64,000 nucleotides of DNA. Source: Arthrobacter sp. zg-Y1110 (GTDB taxonomy: Bacteria > Actinomycetota > Actinomycetes > Actinomycetales > Micrococcaceae). Below the pieces are notes generated by a model. The model ran no database searches, was not told where the DNA came from, and saw only the letters and a program-made list of their open reading frames with translations. The position numbers were made by a program, and so were the translations under genes. Where the stretch lies: NCBI RefSeq assembly GCF_025244865.1, contig NZ_CP104272.1, forward strand, positions 1,488,001-1,552,000. Reading direction: 5' to 3'. Below, piece after piece: positions 62,397-64,000 of this stretch (position 1 is its first letter; each line of letters starts with the position of its first letter).

Positions 62397-62437
62397 TAAA
62401 ACAAAACCGGCGTGAAGCTCAAAGAGCTCCACGCCGG
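62397..62437 (-). terminator. Terminator of the small membrane-protein gene
   Basis: On the minus strand CCGGCGTGGAGCTC pairs with GAGCTTCACGCCGG around a short loop and is followed by TTTTGTTTT. It lies about 35 bases past the stop at 62471. A textbook intrinsic terminator. Confidence 0.9.
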
Positions 62438-62470
62438 AATAGGCGTCCGGCTCAAGGCCGGAAACGCGTG

Positions 62471-62755
62471 TTACGCGTTGTGGTTGTTGTTACCGCGGTG
62501 GCCGGACTTGGCCAGGCCGCGGGCAACCATCAGGCCGACCGTGAGGAAGGTGATGTACTGCATTGCCTGTGCGGCGTTGAATGCGTCAAGGCCATTTTCG
62601 CTGGCGTTGTCGCCAACGACAGCTGCCGTGATGATCGTGGCGATAACGGCCAGGACGTAAACGGCGAATTCGAGGGTCCGCGTGGACACCTTGATGTCGT
62701 TGGCGTTGCGAACGGTGGTGTTCGTGTGATCGTTGTGAGTCTGTGTATTAGCCAT
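62471..62755 (-). CDS. Small two-helix membrane protein
   Basis: A 94-residue protein. A polar, Asn/Thr/His-rich start of about 25 residues is followed by helices TLEFAVYVLAVIATIITAAV and MQYITFLTVGLMVARGLAKS, and it ends in GHRGNNNHN. No family is recognised. GAGGAG lies seven bases before the ATG, and a strong terminator follows, so it is a well-expressed single-gene unit. The 232-bp region between its start and the tRNA cluster holds the tRNA terminator and nothing else visible. Confidence 0.7.
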   Translation of the reverse strand: MANTQTHNDHTNTTVRNANDIKVSTRTLEFAVYVLAVIATIITAAVVGDNASENGLDAFNAAQAMQYITFLTVGLMVARGLAKSGHRGNNNHNA

Positions 62756-62925
62756 GTGGTTCTCCTCAAGTAGTGGTGTGAGCGGCCTGGTGGCCATGCA
62801 ACTTTGATCCCGCTACTGAAACCATGTCGGCATTTTCTCTACTGGAAAGACTTTATCGATAGGCCGGCTAATAAGCAAACTTAGTTTTATCGCCGAGCAG
62901 ACCAGGCCGGGATGACCTGCGGCTT

Positions 62926-62962
62926 AAACAAAAGAAGGAACAGGCAAAAACCTGTTCCTTCT
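62926..62962 (-). terminator. Terminator of the tRNA operon
   Basis: On the minus strand AGAAGGAACAGG pairs with CCTGTTCCTTCT (12 bp) around a six-base loop, followed by TTTGTTT. It lies 26 bases past the last tRNA-Gly. Confidence 0.92.
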
Positions 62963-62987
62963 AAGCCGGCAATCAAGGCCGGGGGAG

Positions 62988-63061
62988 AGCGGACGACGGG
63001 ATTCGAACCCGCGACATCCACCTTGGCAAGGTGGTGCTCTAGCCAGCTGAGCTACGTCCGC
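62988..63061 (-). tRNA. tRNA-Gly(GCC), copy 3 in transcription order
   Basis: Acceptor GCGGACG/CGTCCGC, anticodon stem-loop CCACC-TTGCCAA-GGTGG (anticodon GCC), T-arm GCGGG-TTCGAAT-CCCGT, discriminator U. No encoded CCA. The sequence is the same as the copies at 63215 and 63561. Confidence 0.97.
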
Positions 63062-63086
63062 AAATGCAAACAGTCGAAACTGTCCG

Positions 63087-63158
63087 TGCGCGATACTGGG
63101 ATCGAACCAGTGACCTCTTCCGTGTCAGGGAAGCGCGCTACCGCTGCGCCAATCGCGC
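63087..63158 (-). tRNA. tRNA-Val(GAC), second copy
   Basis: Acceptor GCGCGAT/ATCGCGC, anticodon stem-loop CTTCC-CTGACAC-GGAAG (anticodon GAC), T-loop TTCGATC, discriminator A. It is identical to the copy at 63317, so the Val-Gly pair is duplicated. Confidence 0.97.
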
Positions 63159-63214
63159 CCTAAACTGCTCGGCCCGTTCAGGATTACTCCTGGAAAACCA
63201 TAAGCAGAAGGGAG

Positions 63215-63288
63215 AGCGGACGACGGGATTCGAACCCGCGACATCCACCTTGGCAAGGTGGTGCTCTAGCCAGCTGAGCTACGTCCGC
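63215..63288 (-). tRNA. tRNA-Gly(GCC), copy 2
   Basis: The same 74 bases as the other two tRNA-Gly genes, with anticodon GCC. Part of the Val-Gly duplication with a period of about 230 bp. Confidence 0.97.
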
Positions 63289-63316
63289 AAGAAAAGCACT
63301 GAAACAGTACTGTTCG

Positions 63317-63388
63317 TGCGCGATACTGGGATCGAACCAGTGACCTCTTCCGTGTCAGGGAAGCGCGCTACCGCTGCGCCAATCGCGC
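63317..63388 (-). tRNA. tRNA-Val(GAC), first copy
   Basis: Identical to 63087-63158. Acceptor GCGCGAT/ATCGCGC and anticodon GAC. Confidence 0.97.
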
Positions 63389-63419
63389 CCATAAATGGGT
63401 TTCTTGCAATCCACTGTGG

Positions 63420-63490
63420 AGGTGGGGACGGGATTCGAACCCGCGTATACGGCTTTGCAGGCCGCTGCCTCGCCTCTCGGCCACCCCACC
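63420..63490 (-). tRNA. tRNA-Cys(GCA)
   Basis: Acceptor GGTGGGG/CCCCACC, anticodon stem-loop GCGGC-CTGCAAA-GCCGT (anticodon GCA), T-arm CGGG-TTCGAAT-CCCG, discriminator U as usual for Cys. 71 bases. Confidence 0.96.
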
Positions 63491-63560
63491 GTAACCGCCG
63501 CATAAAGCTTTGGAGAACCGAACCCGGCGAAACCGGGAGCGGCTTGTACAGTGACTTGCG

Positions 63561-63634
63561 AGCGGACGACGGGATTCGAACCCGCGACATCCACCTTGGC
63601 AAGGTGGTGCTCTAGCCAGCTGAGCTACGTCCGC
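63561..63634 (-). tRNA. tRNA-Gly(GCC), copy 1 (first gene of the cluster)
   Basis: Identical to the other two tRNA-Gly genes. It is the most upstream gene of the minus-strand cluster. The 213 bases between it and the divergent tRNA-Val(CAC) must hold both promoters; I see no other feature there. Confidence 0.97.
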
Positions 63635-63847
63635 ATGTTGATCAGGTGAGGGAGCTATTGCCCCGGATTGCTTGCGCTTTCCGCGGCGAACCCCCGCTTT
63701 CCAACGAAGAAAAACTCTATAGGACGTTTGCGGGTTCGTCCAATCGGTCCCGGGTTCGGCCCAGGTTTGGACTGGGGCGGGATCTGGGCTAGCATCTTTA
63801 GACGTTGGAGTGCTTCCGGGCGCATCAACGTGATTTAGCAAAAGAAG

Positions 63848-63919
63848 GGCGATTGGCGCAGTGGTAGCGCGCTTCGTTCACACCGAAGAGGTCACTGGTT
63901 CGAACCCAGTATCGCCCAC
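63848..63919 (+). tRNA. tRNA-Val(CAC)
   Basis: Acceptor GGGCGAT/ATCGCCC, anticodon stem-loop CTTCG-TTCACAC-CGAAG (anticodon CAC), T-loop TTCGAAC, discriminator A. It reads GUG codons and complements the two tRNA-Val(GAC) genes on the other strand. Confidence 0.97.
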
Positions 63920-63929
63920 CCTTCAAAAG

Positions 63930-63966
63930 ACCGTCACTTTCCTCCGGGGAGGTGGCGGTCTTTTTG
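63930..63966 (+). terminator. Terminator of tRNA-Val(CAC)
   Basis: GACCGTCAC (63930-63938) pairs with GTGGCGGTC (63953-63961), followed by TTTTT. It lies ten bases past the tRNA. Confidence 0.9.
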
Positions 63967-64000
63967 CGTCTGTCCGGCGGACGGCCGAAAGCAGACTGTC

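Overview
The window is high-GC DNA from an actinobacterium, most likely a member of the Micrococcaceae (Arthrobacter-like). This rests on the DUF3000/RNase D pair, a DUF222-HNH (13E12-type) protein, a DUF6421 protein, a class II UvrA, GTG/TTG starts and many probable leaderless promoters. I see no phage, conjugation or CRISPR module. It looks like ordinary chromosome with several small accessory patches.

Layout. 0-5 kb: a fadA-fadB beta-oxidation operon (minus) behind a perfect palindromic operator, plus small membrane proteins. 5-13 kb: an alpha/beta hydrolase, a UvrA2-like ATPase, a zinc-finger/HTH protein, an MFS exporter behind tandem operators, an arginase-family enzyme and two GNATs. 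13-18 kb: a secreted M6 protease divergent from a secreted 5'-nucleotidase. 18-22 kb: DinB, GNAT and SRPBCC genes and a large membrane protein. 22-32 kb: RNase D, DUF3000, threonine aldolase, SDR, DUF6421, a lipoprotein, RF3 (prfC) and an ArsR-MFS pair. 32.2-33.1 kb: a gene-free block of nested repeats. 33-38 kb: a thiolase, then an NTF2-like/NCS1 permease/cyclase operon, a DUF2809 protein and an aldo-keto reductase. 38.7-46.8 kb: a complete nine-subunit V/A-type ATPase operon whose first gene is an encapsulated-ferritin-like (EncFtn) protein. 46.9-53 kb: flavin reductase, MsrB, hydrolase, methyltransferase, YbaK, SufE and SseA. 52.8-55.3 kb: 105-bp tandem repeats and a DUF222-HNH protein. 55-62.8 kb: ZapE, a small antitoxin-family protein, a ScyD-like secreted protein, a CPBP protease, a pseudogene remnant, an SRPBCC protein and a double GNAT. 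63-64 kb: a tRNA cluster (Gly, Cys, Val, Gly, Val, Gly) and a divergent tRNA-Val(CAC).

The points most worth following are the EncFtn-like gene that heads the V/A-ATPase operon, a 19-bp iteron element built around a GC palindrome and present at two loci, and a covarying structured palindrome found just 3' of two unrelated minus-strand genes. At least thirteen genes have a -10-like hexamer only 5-7 nt before the start codon, which suggests widespread leaderless transcription. Start codons were chosen from Shine-Dalgarno sequences, overlaps or these -10 boxes, and so several differ from the longest open frame.
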